Positions 19,477-28,729 of a stretch of DNA of 64,000 nt are shown here, one piece after another (the first letter of the stretch is position 1; every line of letters begins with the position of its first letter). The notes under the pieces were generated by a model. The model was not told the DNA's origin. It did no database searches and saw only the letters and a program-made list of their open reading frames with translations. The stretch lies in assembly GCF_003368325.1 (NCBI RefSeq), contig NZ_CP031468.1, forward strand, positions 110,592-174,591. Reading direction: 5' to 3'. Source of the stretch: Paraburkholderia caffeinilytica. Lineage in GTDB: Bacteria > Pseudomonadota > Gammaproteobacteria > Burkholderiales > Burkholderiaceae. The position numbers and the translations under genes were made by a program.

Positions 19477-19492
19477 TAACATTTAAAGCTTA
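19477..19492. promoter_or_regulatory. Candidate GntR operator (degenerate copy)
   Basis: TAACAT-TTAA-AGCTTA just before and touching the GntR start codon. It aligns with the perfect palindrome at 23860-23875 and shares the flanking AAACTC. The position fits autoregulation. Confidence 0.4.
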
Positions 19493-20232
19493 TGGTTCAA
19501 CAACTTTTTGTGTCGGGACTTACCCCGATCAGCGGGTTGAGCGCGCCCGAGGCAATCGTGCGCCGACTCACTGAGGCGATCATCGCGGGCGAGTTGAAGG
19601 CGGGCGACCAACTGCCACGCGAGGACGAGTTGGCCCGGGTGCTGCGAGTCGCACCGATGACGCTACGCAACGCGCTTGCGTCACTTAGAGAGATGGGCCT
19701 ATTGGTCACGACTCGTGGGCGATACGGCGGCACCTTTGTCGCGAGTGACATCGGGGAGAAACTACGGAAAGCCGCCAAGTCCAACATAATGACCAAGCAG
19801 GAACTACGTAGCCTGACGGACTGGCGTCGAGCAATTTCCGGGGAAGCATGCTATCTCGCTGCGGAGCGCGGAAATCAACGAGACTTTTCAAACATACAAT
19901 CCGCTGCCGAAGAATTCTCCAAATGCTCATCGGACGTCTCTCTCCGGCGACTGGCAGACGCTCGCTTGCATACACTGATTGCAGAGGCGTCCAAGTCGGC
20001 AGATCTGGTGCGCCAAGAGATCCATATTCAGGAGCAACTTAACTCCATTATCCTACCGCTGACCACTCCCTCGCTTGTAGGAAACACTCGCTCCATGCAT
20101 CATGATTCCCTCGTTTCAGCCATCGTCGAGAGGGACGCCGACGGTGCAAGGCGGGAACTTATCGCCCACGTCGAATCGACGTTCGACTGGTGTGTCAGCT
20201 TGATGATGTCGAGGCAGACCACCAACAATTGA
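19492..20232 (+). CDS. GntR-family regulator, FadR/FCD subfamily
   Basis: 246 aa. Winged helix at residues about 22-88 (AIVRRLTEAIIAGELKAGDQLPREDELARVL, TLRNALASLREMGLLV). The all-helical FCD ligand domain follows; its metal-binding His pattern can be traced in LRRLADARLHTLIAEAS and MHHDSLVSAIVERD...HVES. It lies between a decayed puuD copy (divergent) and a convergent amino-acid permease. It most likely regulates the permease and puuD genes nearby, whose promoter at 23860-23875 carries a related palindrome. Confidence 0.88.
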   Translation: MVQQLFVSGLTPISGLSAPEAIVRRLTEAIIAGELKAGDQLPREDELARVLRVAPMTLRNALASLREMGLLVTTRGRYGGTFVASDIGEKLRKAAKSNIMTKQELRSLTDWRRAISGEACYLAAERGNQRDFSNIQSAAEEFSKCSSDVSLRRLADARLHTLIAEASKSADLVRQEIHIQEQLNSIILPLTTPSLVGNTRSMHHDSLVSAIVERDADGARRELIAHVESTFDWCVSLMMSRQTTNN

Positions 20233-20664
20233 CGCTACCACGTGACGCAGATGACCCATCTCGGTGCGCCAGGCAGCAGGCGCGGCAACACCGCCCCTGT
20301 CGCCTGCAATGCCCGGGTTCAACCGTTTAATGAGAAGACAGCGTAGCGTGTAGCTTCAGCGCTTCCGCTTGCAAACCATTGCTTCCGCGCACACGCGTCC
20401 AATCGCACCGAGCAGCAATACCTTTGTTTGGCAGGTCCGGCATCCTTCTGCACGACAGGGCGCTGCCGAACTCAATTCCGTCGGAGATTGCCGGCACGTG
20501 CAGTTGACAAAGCGCTGACCGAGATCGTCGGTGGCTACGGAGCCATGTGCACGACCACTTCTCGAATGCGAAGCCAGCAAAGCTCGCCATTCACGGACGG
20601 GACGCTCCCCCAATCACGCACTGAGTCTACCAATTCGACGATGAGATGTTTGTTCAGTAGAAGT
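20233..20664. other. Gap between convergent gntR and permease
   Basis: About 430 bp. No convincing gene or terminator hairpin seen. A short minus-strand open frame is Cys-rich but resembles nothing I know. Confidence 0.3.
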
Positions 20665-22065
20665 CTAACGACTTCGCTTCCATCGATAAGAAGCCCAGAC
20701 GAATATGAACCAAAGCGGCGAGACGAGAAGCGCAGCGCGCGTGTCAGCTCTAATCGCGAGCAAGCACAATACAAGAAGAAGAAAAACGAGTGTAACCACA
20801 GCGGCAGCTGCACCGCCAGGGCTGCGGAAGCGTGACAGACGGTGAACGTCCGGACATTTTCGCGTGTAGGAGATGTAAGCGGCGAGAATCATTGACCAGG
20901 TGAAGATCACGAGAATCGCTGAGACGGTCGAAACTAGGGTGAAGACGGTCATCACCTCGGGGATGATGACCAGAAGCAACAATCCCACAAGCATGCACAT
21001 ACCTGAGAAAATCAGGCTAAAAACCGGCACGCCGTTCGAAGATAGTCGGCCGAACGCTACTGGCGCGTTCTTCCACGCCGCCAGACCAAATAGCATTCGA
21101 CTACCAGAATAGACGCCGCTATTTGCGGATGAGGCTGCGGAGGTCAAGACGACGAAGTTAATGATACTTGCAGCGGCAGGAAAACCTGCGAGTTTGAACA
21201 GCTCGACAAATGGACTGCGAGTGGATGGAACGTATTGCCAAGACACAACGCTGATGATGCACACCAGCGACAGGACGTAAAATAAAAGGATCCGCGCTGG
21301 GATCGTATTGATCGCCTTCGGCAGAGTCTTTTCGGGGTCTTTGGCCTCTGCTGCTGTCGTTCCGATTAGCTCGGTGCCAGCAAATGAGAAAATGGCAATC
21401 TGGAATCCAGCAAAGAACCCGGTAATGCCGTGCGGAAATATTGTGCCGGGGGCCGCCATATGCGAAAACGAGGCGACGACACCGTTCGGCGAAGTGAATG
21501 ACGTTGCGATCATTACAAGTGCAGTAGTGACCAGCGCCACAATCGCCACGATTTTTACGATCGCCAACCAGAACTCCACTTCGCCAAATATCCTTACCGC
21601 CATCATGTTCAGTGCAAGAAGAAGCGCCATCGTGAAAAGAGCTGGCAACCACGCAGGCACACTCGGAAACCAATACTGGACGTAGCCAGCGACCACAACG
21701 ACGTCGCCGATCACTGCCACACTCCAGCTCAACCAATAGGACCAGCTCAGTACGTAACCGGCGCGAGGCCCAAGATAGATGCCAACAATATCCGCGAATG
21801 ACCGAACCCGCGAATCGGACAGCAGGAGCTCGCCCATCGCTCGCATCACAAAAAACAGGAAAAATCCGATGATTGCATAGACGAGAACAATCGATGTTCC
21901 TGCGAGCTCGATTACCTTACCGGAGCCCATAAACAGCCCTGTACCAATCGCACCTCCAATTGAAATAAGCTGCACATGTCGATTATCGAGTTTGCGCTCA
22001 AGGCTTTGGCGATCAACCTCATACAAATCAGTTGTACTATCATTGCGTGTAACACTAGTGTCCAT
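20665..22065 (-). CDS. APC-superfamily amino-acid permease (GabP/ProY-like)
   Basis: 466 aa with about 12 membrane spans. The first span contains ISIGGAIGTGLFMGSGKVIELAG, the consensus of the amino acid transporter (AAT) family; GFFAGFQIAIFSFAGTELIGTTAAEAKDPEKTLPKAINTIP is the family signature around spans 6-7 (split here by eye from one continuous stretch). ATG 22065 is selected because the sequence before it is not permease-like. Proximity to a gamma-glutamyl-GABA hydrolase suggests GABA or a related amine/amino acid as substrate. Confidence 0.88.
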   Translation of the reverse strand: MDTSVTRNDSTTDLYEVDRQSLERKLDNRHVQLISIGGAIGTGLFMGSGKVIELAGTSIVLVYAIIGFFLFFVMRAMGELLLSDSRVRSFADIVGIYLGPRAGYVLSWSYWLSWSVAVIGDVVVVAGYVQYWFPSVPAWLPALFTMALLLALNMMAVRIFGEVEFWLAIVKIVAIVALVTTALVMIATSFTSPNGVVASFSHMAAPGTIFPHGITGFFAGFQIAIFSFAGTELIGTTAAEAKDPEKTLPKAINTIPARILLFYVLSLVCIISVVSWQYVPSTRSPFVELFKLAGFPAAASIINFVVLTSAASSANSGVYSGSRMLFGLAAWKNAPVAFGRLSSNGVPVFSLIFSGMCMLVGLLLLVIIPEVMTVFTLVSTVSAILVIFTWSMILAAYISYTRKCPDVHRLSRFRSPGGAAAAVVTLVFLLLVLCLLAIRADTRAALLVSPLWFIFVWASYRWKRSR

Positions 22066-23051
22066 CACATGTCTCTGTATTTCGTAAAACGTTAAATGTA
22101 TTGGCAGATCATTTCTATACTGAATTGTCGATACTGCTATGTGAGGTTCGAGAGAAATGAGGTCGAAGGTCTGCCTGTCCGTATCGTGCTCTGGCCACCG
22201 TCTCGCTTGTTTGTCCAAGCAAAAACAACGACGACACACATCCGTCCTGCCGGAGTACCACGACTAATCCGGACGTTTTGGTTCTCGATGGCACCAGGTC
22301 GGCCACACCCTTGCCCGCCAGAGATTTTTGGCCGCGTACCTCCCTGACGGCGCATCCTCTCCGTACCACCGTACGGCGTCCTCAAGCTGACGCCCACGCA
22401 GGAAACAATCTGCTGTTCACTGTGAATTGCCCAGGGCCATCAACACGCGTGGCGCCGTTCGAGGATAAGATAGTCCGTACGTTTCTCCAGTGGTATCGCG
22501 TTATGCGTCGATCTTATCGACTGGTCGCCGGTAGTCTTCCATGGCGTCGCAACCAGTCGAGTTGGATCAGGCAGACACGACCCGTGCTCCCTCGATCTTT
22601 CTCGACCCCTTCCGTCGCTCAGATAGGTTAAGCACGGGTTCTCTCGCTCGAACTGAGCGTCAATATATTGACATCCAATCGGAGGACCAGTCAGGCTGTC
22701 CAAAATCCGACATCGATGCAAATAATCTCCAGAATGAGTACAGTGAGTATCGACGACTGCTACTTGCGATCGCTATTGCCACGTGTATGTGCGATCTAAA
22801 TAAGGCTCAAAACGGTCGCCTTTGCGATGCGCGGCGGAAAGTAGGTCGCATGTTTTTTGTGGCCCTACGATTCCCGCAACCTACTTGCATGGATCTCACG
22901 GTGAACCACCGGCGACAAAAATATGTAACTCTAGTTACCCTATTGATTGAACGTCGAGTTCAGCATGAATATTCATGCACGCGGAACTCACGTCTACTCA
23001 GAAAATAGCGACGCGGATGGCTTTCGCGTCGATACCGTCAATGAACCTGTA
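22066..23051. other. 986-bp region without a recognised gene
   Basis: No open frame here has a convincing family match or ribosome-binding site. It contains a perfect 16-bp palindrome, GCATGAATATTCATGC (22963-22978), and near the puuD stop a short GC-rich dyad (about 22999-23024). It may be decayed DNA left from the duplication that produced the two puuD-gntR loci. Confidence 0.35.
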
Positions 23052-23828
23052 TCAACATGACACTCGACGTTCTGCGTAGGTAGCGCATTGCAGCGCGAAT
23101 GACTCGAGGATTCGTCCAATTTGCGCCTGGTCGGCCATCGGATCCTCAGGGTGCCATTGCACGCCAACTCCCCAGGCTTCTCCCTTTAGCTCTATCGCCT
23201 CGATAATTCCGTCGGGAGCAACCGCGGCGACTCTCAACTCATTGCCTAACGTGCCTATCGCTTGATGATGCGCAGATCGAATCTCAATGTCCTGTTCCCC
23301 GAAAATTGACGAAAGTCTCGTCTCGGGCAGGATGCGAACGCTATGCCCGGTCAGCGCAGAATTGTCTTCGGCGACATTGTGTACAGTACTGGGGCCAATG
23401 TCCTGAAGCAACGTGCCTCCTTGAGCAACGTTCAACAACTGCATACCACGGCAGATCCCGAAGATCGGCATCTGCACTTCGACGGCGCGGCGCAAAAGGG
23501 AAATCTCGAATTCATCCGCATTTGGATTGATTCCGTACGAGCAGACACTTTCCATGCTCTGACCATACTGTGCCGGATCGACATCGGCTCCGCCAAGAAC
23601 TATCAGCCCGTCGTATAAGTCGGCCAGAACTTGGGGCTCGCAGTTGGGCGCAACCGCGTTGACCGCGTGCCCCGTCACACCGACGATCAAAAGCTGGTCA
23701 TGCACGCTGTCCGCAAGAGTCTGTAGCGTGGAATTGAGCTGTGGTGTCGCAAGCGGTGAACCAAAGGAGCCGGAAACCAGTACCCGCAATTGTCGCGGAG
23801 AGGGCGTATCAGATCGCTGTTCCATCAT
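23052..23828 (-). CDS. puuD: Gamma-glutamyl-gamma-aminobutyrate hydrolase-like class I amidotransferase
   Basis: 258 aa, same length class as PuuD, which releases GABA from gamma-glutamyl-GABA in putrescine breakdown. The nucleophile elbow is FGICRGMQLLNVAQGGTLLQDI (Cys in GICRG), and the His and Glu of the triad are in QWHPED near residue 235. VLGGADVDPAQYG matches the PuuD substrate-side loop. ATG 23828 (or the adjacent ATG 23825) follows ACGAG. Its promoter region has a perfect palindrome likely bound by a FadR-type GntR protein. Confidence 0.82.
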   Translation of the reverse strand: MMEQRSDTPSPRQLRVLVSGSFGSPLATPQLNSTLQTLADSVHDQLLIVGVTGHAVNAVAPNCEPQVLADLYDGLIVLGGADVDPAQYGQSMESVCSYGINPNADEFEISLLRRAVEVQMPIFGICRGMQLLNVAQGGTLLQDIGPSTVHNVAEDNSALTGHSVRILPETRLSSIFGEQDIEIRSAHHQAIGTLGNELRVAAVAPDGIIEAIELKGEAWGVGVQWHPEDPMADQAQIGRILESFALQCATYAERRVSC

Positions 23829-23859
23829 CTCGTGGGCAAGTATTTGATGGATAAAACTC

Positions 23860-23875
23860 TAACATATAGATGTTA
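23860..23875. promoter_or_regulatory. Palindromic operator candidate upstream of puuD
   Basis: TAACAT-ATAG-ATGTTA is a perfect 6+6 inverted repeat 32 bp before the puuD start. FadR-subfamily GntR proteins bind short palindromes of this size. A degenerate version sits at the GntR gene (19477-19492). Confidence 0.5.
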
Positions 23876-23879
23876 TCTT

Positions 23880-23960
23880 TAAAAACGCTTTTATACCAGG
23901 GCTTACCCCGATCGCGGTGGAACAGGTGGGGCTACGCAAGAGACTCATTCGCTAAGCAAA
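23880..23960 (+). pseudogene. Trace of a gntR-like gene start
   Basis: GGGCTTACCCCGATC at about 23899-23913 matches GGGACTTACCCCGATC at the 5' end of the intact GntR gene (19515-19530). A little further on, a GACTCA segment is in similar relative position. Nothing coding follows, so this is the lost partner of the intact puuD gene. Confidence 0.45.
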
Positions 23961-24090
23961 GATCCGCCCCTCAAATAACGCACAACCAGTGATGTTCCCG
24001 CTCAAGTACATGTGTCTTGCTGATTTCTGATACTACCCACCGTTTCGGCTGCATAGATCGGGAGTTCTCCAACTACTCCGCCGAGTTCAC

Positions 24091-24160
24091 CATGCTACCG
24101 TCAACACACCCGCGTCAGCCCACGCTCAATGCGTGGCACCTTTGGGGTTGTGTCTGCCCC
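24091..24160 (+). pseudogene. N-terminal fragment of an ethanolamine-permease-like gene
   Basis: ATG 24091 opens a frame reading STHPRQPTLNAWHLWGC. The intact permease at 32668-34050 begins SNQSLQPTLNAWHLWGL. Similarity stops abruptly after WHLWG, and no membrane segment follows. A fragment of a second eat-type permease is the simplest reading. Confidence 0.6.
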
Positions 24161-24186
24161 CGGAATGGTGCGCTCTCGAAAATGGT

Positions 24187-24684
24187 TTATGGTGCGGCTC
24201 CCACAGCACGGAAGCCGCGATTTTCCAGTCGTCGTCTTTGGGACCGTTGTACGAGCGCTGGAATAGACAATCGCCTTTCAGGAGATGCATGGAAATTACA
24301 CTCGGCGCGTTGATGTGCCGCGACCAATTCATCGAGCGGGGCCGTGTGAAGCTGATGATCGTAAAGTGCAAGCAGTCGTGCGGTCGGTTGAACTGCATTC
24401 GATTTCAAACTGTAATGAGACCCGAGGCTGCGGGACATTGCGAGTTCACCTAGGTTGAGATCCGCTTCGGTGTATATCGACAGATCTCCGTTACCGAAGC
24501 CGGCGTCAAACAAATAAAATGATGCAAACATTGTTCGAACGATGACTCCCAAATGGAATGCGGTGCCGTGCTCAGTACGTAGAGCACTGAAACAGAGATG
24601 ATTTCGAAGCGACAGATCGATAATCGCCGCAGCGGAAAGCCTGACGGCCACCCTTTGCGTGGTGTTCCGGACGCGTAGTGCCAT
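24187..24684 (-). CDS. Hypothetical protein, possibly decayed
   Basis: 165 aa. The middle part (IIDLSLRNHLCFSALRTEHGTAF, MFASFYLFDAGFG, LLALYDHQLHTAPLDELVAAHQRAE) resembles small helical hypothetical proteins common in Burkholderia genomes, some loosely labelled Fis-like regulators. The last 35 residues are Arg-rich and look out of frame, so the 3' end may be damaged. No good ribosome-binding site at ATG 24684. Function unknown. Confidence 0.4.
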   Translation of the reverse strand: MALRVRNTTQRVAVRLSAAAIIDLSLRNHLCFSALRTEHGTAFHLGVIVRTMFASFYLFDAGFGNGDLSIYTEADLNLGELAMSRSLGSHYSLKSNAVQPTARLLALYDHQLHTAPLDELVAAHQRAECNFHASPERRLSIPALVQRSQRRRLENRGFRAVGAAP

Positions 24685-24716
24685 GTCGAGTAGGAGGTAA
24701 AGATTCGTGCAGATGC

Positions 24717-24818
24717 GAGACCACTGTCACAAACGGCAGCGAAAGGCGGAATCCACGCTTCGCACCGGTTTTGCCCTACAGGAATCGTAGGGCCGGCGTC
24801 GCATGAGTGACAGTGTCT
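24717..24818. repeat. Nested palindromic element of about 100 bp
   Basis: AGACCACTGTCAC (24717-24729) pairs with GTGACAGTGTCT (24807-24818) apart from one bulged base. Inside, GCCCTAC and GTAGGGC (about 24774-24794) form a second perfect 7-bp stem. It could be a structured RNA, a REP/MITE-like insertion or an IS-end fragment. The rest of 24685-25181 has no gene I can support; it turns AT-rich towards 25180. Confidence 0.4.
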
Positions 24819-25181
24819 AGCGGCATGGAAATCCCAGCAGCTCGCCCTTCCCAGTCCAAAAAAACGCTCACAAGAAGGCGCCCAAACGGCGCGACGCACT
24901 GCGCTACAGCATTCGGCGGATACCTCGCTATCGCTGGTGTGTGCCTTCTTCAGCTCATCTAGAGAAAGCCATCTGATTAATTTCCGGAGAACCTCTAACG
25001 TTTTTCGTTTGCATGAAAAACACATCCGGATGAATTACGTAAGATCAACCGCACGCAATTGGTAATCTTGTTTTCACGAACTTTTTTAGATATTTCTTAA
25101 ACCGTTCCGCCTGATAGCAAAAAGCTCTAATTAAACTAAATTCCAGCTTGACATTCTTTTGATGGAAATAATGGAATCAAC

Positions 25182-26057
25182 TCAAAAATCACCAGAAAAA
25201 TGATCCGTGTCAATCACAACTCCATCCGGCTCAAGGAGCGCACACGCTGTTTTCAGTAAATTTACAAGCTGTCGGAGATTTCCTGGCCACGGATGCTGGC
25301 GAATTGCTCTGACAGCTAAAGGAGTAAGCGTGATTTCTGATCGGCCTCCACAATGAATTTTCAAAATCTTGTCAACCAATAACATTATGTCCTTCCTATC
25401 ACGTAGAGGTTGGAGAAACACTTCTACCCGACCGAAGAAGCGATATAGGTCTTCAGAAAACTCCCCCCTGGATACAGCCGCACTTAGATTAATACTCGTT
25501 GCACAGATAACTTTTGTTTTCATTACCCCGCACTCGGGAGCCGACGAAGCCATCTTTTCCACCACAGGAAGCAAGCGTTGCTGGATTTCCTCAGACATCT
25601 GGTCAACGTGATCCAAAAACAGGATTCCAGCACCGGTGCGATCCATTTTAAGAATGATATTTTCCGGGCTCAGAGGTGGCTGATTTGGTTCGTATCCAAG
25701 CAGCATTTTATGCAAAGAATTTTCTTGCATTGCTGAGCAGTCAACCACGCAAAGCGGCCTGTTGGACCAGGGTGAGATTGCGTGCAGAGCACCCACAAAC
25801 GCCGTCTTTCCAGTACCAGTTTCACCGCCGACTAGCAAAGAACCAGCGCGCGCAAATGCTGTGAATACTGGCTCCATACAAGGGACTGTGTCGCAGTGAT
25901 TGCTTGAGCAAAGGCAGCGATTTGGGTAGGCGATTTCAAAGTAGGCGCGCTTAGGCCGCGACCGCCGCCGAGTCCCGTCCCCTTCTTTTACAGTGAGAAA
26001 GTTAACTCTATCCATACTTGGCAAAGTTCGATAAATAGCGTCACGATCTGACCTCAA
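25182..26057 (-). CDS. Degenerate sigma54-activator AAA+ module (AcoR-like), truncated
   Basis: 291 aa. Walker A GGETGTGKT, a sensor region VICATSINLSAAVSRGEFSEDLYRFFGRV and HPWPGNLRQLVNLL clearly place it with the NtrC/AcoR AAA+ domain. Three things are off: the sigma54-contacting GAFTGA loop is replaced by GYEPNQPPLSPEN, Walker B reads ILFLDHVD instead of LDEV/I, and both the sensor domain and the Fis HTH are missing. It directly follows an ExaC/AcoD-type aldehyde dehydrogenase, the usual neighbour of AcoR. It is either a decaying regulator or a repurposed ATPase. Confidence 0.7.
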   Translation of the reverse strand: MRSDRDAIYRTLPSMDRVNFLTVKEGDGTRRRSRPKRAYFEIAYPNRCLCSSNHCDTVPCMEPVFTAFARAGSLLVGGETGTGKTAFVGALHAISPWSNRPLCVVDCSAMQENSLHKMLLGYEPNQPPLSPENIILKMDRTGAGILFLDHVDQMSEEIQQRLLPVVEKMASSAPECGVMKTKVICATSINLSAAVSRGEFSEDLYRFFGRVEVFLQPLRDRKDIMLLVDKILKIHCGGRSEITLTPLAVRAIRQHPWPGNLRQLVNLLKTACALLEPDGVVIDTDHFSGDF

Positions 26058-26115
26058 TTCTTTGGCTTCGCCGTCGCCCTCCGACCCTTCTCAGATCCGA
26101 GGGCAACCCTACTTT

Positions 26116-27636
26116 TTAAAAGAACCCTAGAGGTTCTTGACTGTAGTTGACAAGCAGATTTTTCGTTTGCTGGTAGTGATCGAGCATCATCTTGTGATTC
26201 TCGCGGCCAATGCCCGACTGCTTGTAGCCGCCGAACGCTGCGTGTGCCGGATAGGCGTGATAGCAGTTGGTCCATACGCGGCCCGCCTGAATCTGACGGC
26301 CGAAGCGATAGGCGCGCGTGCCGTCGCGCGTCCACACGCCGGCGCCGAGGCCGTAGAGTGTGTCGTTGGCGATCTCGAGCGCTTCCTCTTCGGTCTTGAA
26401 CGTCGTGACCGACACCACCGGCCCGAAGATCTCTTCCTGGAAGATGCGCATCTTGTTGTGGCCGCGGAACACAGTCGGCTTCACGTAATAGCCTTTGCTC
26501 AACTCACCGCCAAGCGTATTGCGTTCGCCGCCAATCAGACATTGGGCGCCTTCCTGTTTGCCGAGGTCGACATACGAGAGAATCTTTTCCAGTTGCTCCT
26601 GCGATGCCTGAGCACCAATCATCGTCTTGGTGTCGAGCGGATGCCCTTGCGTAATTGCCGCGACGCGCTTCAACGCACGTTCCATGAAGCGGTCGTAGAT
26701 CTTTTCATCGATTAGGACGCGCGACGGACACGTGCACACTTCACCCTGATTCAGCGCGAACATCGCGAAGCCTTCGAGTGCTTTGTCGAAGTAGCTGTCG
26801 TCAGCATTCATCACGTCGGCGAAGAAAATATTCGGGCTCTTGCCGCCGAGTTCGAGCGTCACCGGAATGATGTTCTGGCTCGCGTACTGCATGATCAGGC
26901 GGCCGGTCGTGGTCTCGCCGGTAAACGCGATCTTGGCGATGCGCTTGCTGGAGGCGAGCGGCTTGCCGGCTTCAAGGCCGAAGCCGTTGACCACGTTCAG
27001 CACGCCCGCGGGCAGCAGGTCGTGAATCAGTTCGACCAGCACGAGAATCGACGCCGGCGTTTGTTCGGCTGGTTTGAGCACCACGCAGTTGCCGGCGGCG
27101 AGCGCGGGGGCGAGCTTCCACACGGCCATCAGGATCGGGAAATTCCACGGAATGATCTGGCCGACCACGCCGAGCGGTTCATGAAAGTGATAGGCAACCG
27201 TGTCGTCGTCGATCTCGGAGATCGAGCCTTCCTGCGCACGCACGGCGCCCGCGAAGTAGCGGAAGTGGTCGATGGCGAGAGGAATGTCCGCGGCCATGGT
27301 TTCGCGCAGCGGCTTGCCGTTGTCGATCGTCTCGGCTACGGCAAGACGTTGCAGGTTAGCTTCCATCCGGTCGGCAATGCGGTTCAGGATGTTCGCGCGC
27401 TCGGTGGTCGAGGTCTTGCCCCACGCAGCTTTCGCGCGATGCGCGGCGTCGAGTGCGAGTTCGATATCGGCTTCGCGCGAGCGCGGAATCGACGTGAACG
27501 GTTCGCCCGTAATTGGAGAGATGTCGTCAAAGTACTCACCGCCAACCGGCGTTACCCATTCACCGTCAATATAGTTCGCGTACTGCTTCTTGTACGGGAA
27601 TTCGGTGGTCAGATATTGCATTTCCGCGTGATTCAT
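26116..27636 (-). CDS. exaC: NAD-dependent aldehyde dehydrogenase (ExaC/AcoD type)
   Basis: 506 aa, exactly the length of the ExaC/AldB/AcoD group that oxidises acetaldehyde and other aldehydes. Visible: N-terminal [40 protein letters not shown], catalytic Glu in [12 protein letters not shown], catalytic Cys in [11 protein letters not shown], and [18 protein letters not shown] lies 6 nt before ATG 27636. It can oxidise the aldehyde released by the copper amine oxidase at 30561-32540. The symbol is by family resemblance. Confidence 0.9.
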   Translation of the reverse strand: MNHAEMQYLTTEFPYKKQYANYIDGEWVTPVGGEYFDDISPITGEPFTSIPRSREADIELALDAAHRAKAAWGKTSTTERANILNRIADRMEANLQRLAVAETIDNGKPLRETMAADIPLAIDHFRYFAGAVRAQEGSISEIDDDTVAYHFHEPLGVVGQIIPWNFPILMAVWKLAPALAAGNCVVLKPAEQTPASILVLVELIHDLLPAGVLNVVNGFGLEAGKPLASSKRIAKIAFTGETTTGRLIMQYASQNIIPVTLELGGKSPNIFFADVMNADDSYFDKALEGFAMFALNQGEVCTCPSRVLIDEKIYDRFMERALKRVAAITQGHPLDTKTMIGAQASQEQLEKILSYVDLGKQEGAQCLIGGERNTLGGELSKGYYVKPTVFRGHNKMRIFQEEIFGPVVSVTTFKTEEEALEIANDTLYGLGAGVWTRDGTRAYRFGRQIQAGRVWTNCYHAYPAHAAFGGYKQSGIGRENHKMMLDHYQQTKNLLVNYSQEPLGFF

Positions 27637-28052
27637 CTATCGCTCCCAAGGTAAACTTGCCTATTGCGTTGATTTTCCGACCTGGGATCAGCTTTAATCC
27701 TGGGGAAAGGCGACATGCATCCGACAACGCATCGAATGAACAGGTTACCGACCTTGCTCCGCTGTGGGTATCAAAAATCGGCAATGTATTCGCCCCAGTT
27801 TCGGCGCGGCTGCATCGGCGTTCCCCCGATTTGTGTCGGTTTGTGGGCAGTCTCTTCTATGCGAGGAAACAGCTCCGTCCTGTCGTTCTGTTCGCAGCAG
27901 CGGACACATAAATTGAGGTCCAGTGCAATCCAGCATCATGTTCGTCGAAATCAGCAAAGTGGGGGTTTAAGCACGTAGTCCATTGTCTGTCTAAGAGCAC
28001 ACGTGGGAGAGACGAGCCACGAAGGCGGATATAGTACGGATTCCTCATGATA
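27637..28052. other. Promoter-side gap of the aldehyde dehydrogenase
   Basis: 416 bp between two minus-strand features. I looked for a -24/-12 sigma54 promoter before exaC and found no good match. Nothing else seen. Confidence 0.3.
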
Positions 28053-28430
28053 CTACCGGACTACAGCTGCTGGCTTTGCGCTGTCCCCATCAGCCGATTC
28101 AATCGAGCACGCCCGATCGCCGCGGCGAACGAGTCTACGCACCCAAGGCGCAACTGCACCACGATGGCCCCCGGAAGCGGCGCGCACGTTGAAGGCAGCA
28201 GTGTATGCATGTTCGAGTAGTGCGGCGGCCTGATCGAGCAGCACGCGGCCAGCAGCGTTGGGGCGCAGTGGCCTCATCTCACAATCGAATAGAGCTCCGC
28301 CATGTTCCACTTCGAGGGATTTGCTGGACTGGCTGATCGCGCCTTCCGCCCCCAAGCGCACGCGCGGCTTCGATCATCGACGCTGCTTCGCAAACGATGA
28401 CAAACGCATGCAAGGCCCGCAGATCGGCGA
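28053..28430 (-). pseudogene. LysR-family regulator pseudogene (frameshifted)
   Basis: Three successive minus-strand frames give a recognisable LysR N-terminal half: DLRALHAFVIVCEAASMIEAAR, then after a shift near 28345 GAISQSSKSLEVEHGGALFD and GRVLLDQAAALLEHAYTAAF, then after a second shift near 28150 LRLGCVDSFAAAIGRARLNR. The rest of the effector domain is missing. Confidence 0.75.
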
Positions 28431-28729
28431 ATGGCGTGATCCCCCGCATGGCACCAAGGCAATTGTGTTATACCGCGCTCACCTAATTCGAACGGATGTT
28501 TGGGCGGAAGGAGGTCCGCGCGGCACCAGATCGAATGACGCATGAAGCGAAAAAGTTGCGATTAATATTCGTCGTCATACGGCTTACTTTGAATGACCAC
28601 GATATGGCCCCAGTGCCTCTTTCGTGCGTATCGTCACGCGCGTTTTTTTGGCGAGGTACACTGATGTCCAAAGCGGTGTAGAAACAGAAATTGCATCCGC
28701 AAACCGCATTCGAATGAGGATGCCGGGCC

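Noticed and set aside
22963..22978. GCATGAATATTCATGC, first read as an ArgR-type box
   Set aside because: The perfect palindrome is real, but the spacing between the TGAAT/ATTCA halves does not fit ArgR and no gene starts close by.
22278..23008. Two overlapping plus-strand frames of 117 and 155 codons
   Set aside because: No start signals, no protein-like motifs, and mixed codon use; treated as non-coding.
27637..27760. Sigma54 promoter expected before exaC because of the AcoR-like neighbour
   Set aside because: No sequence with the required -24 GG and -12 GC spacing was found.
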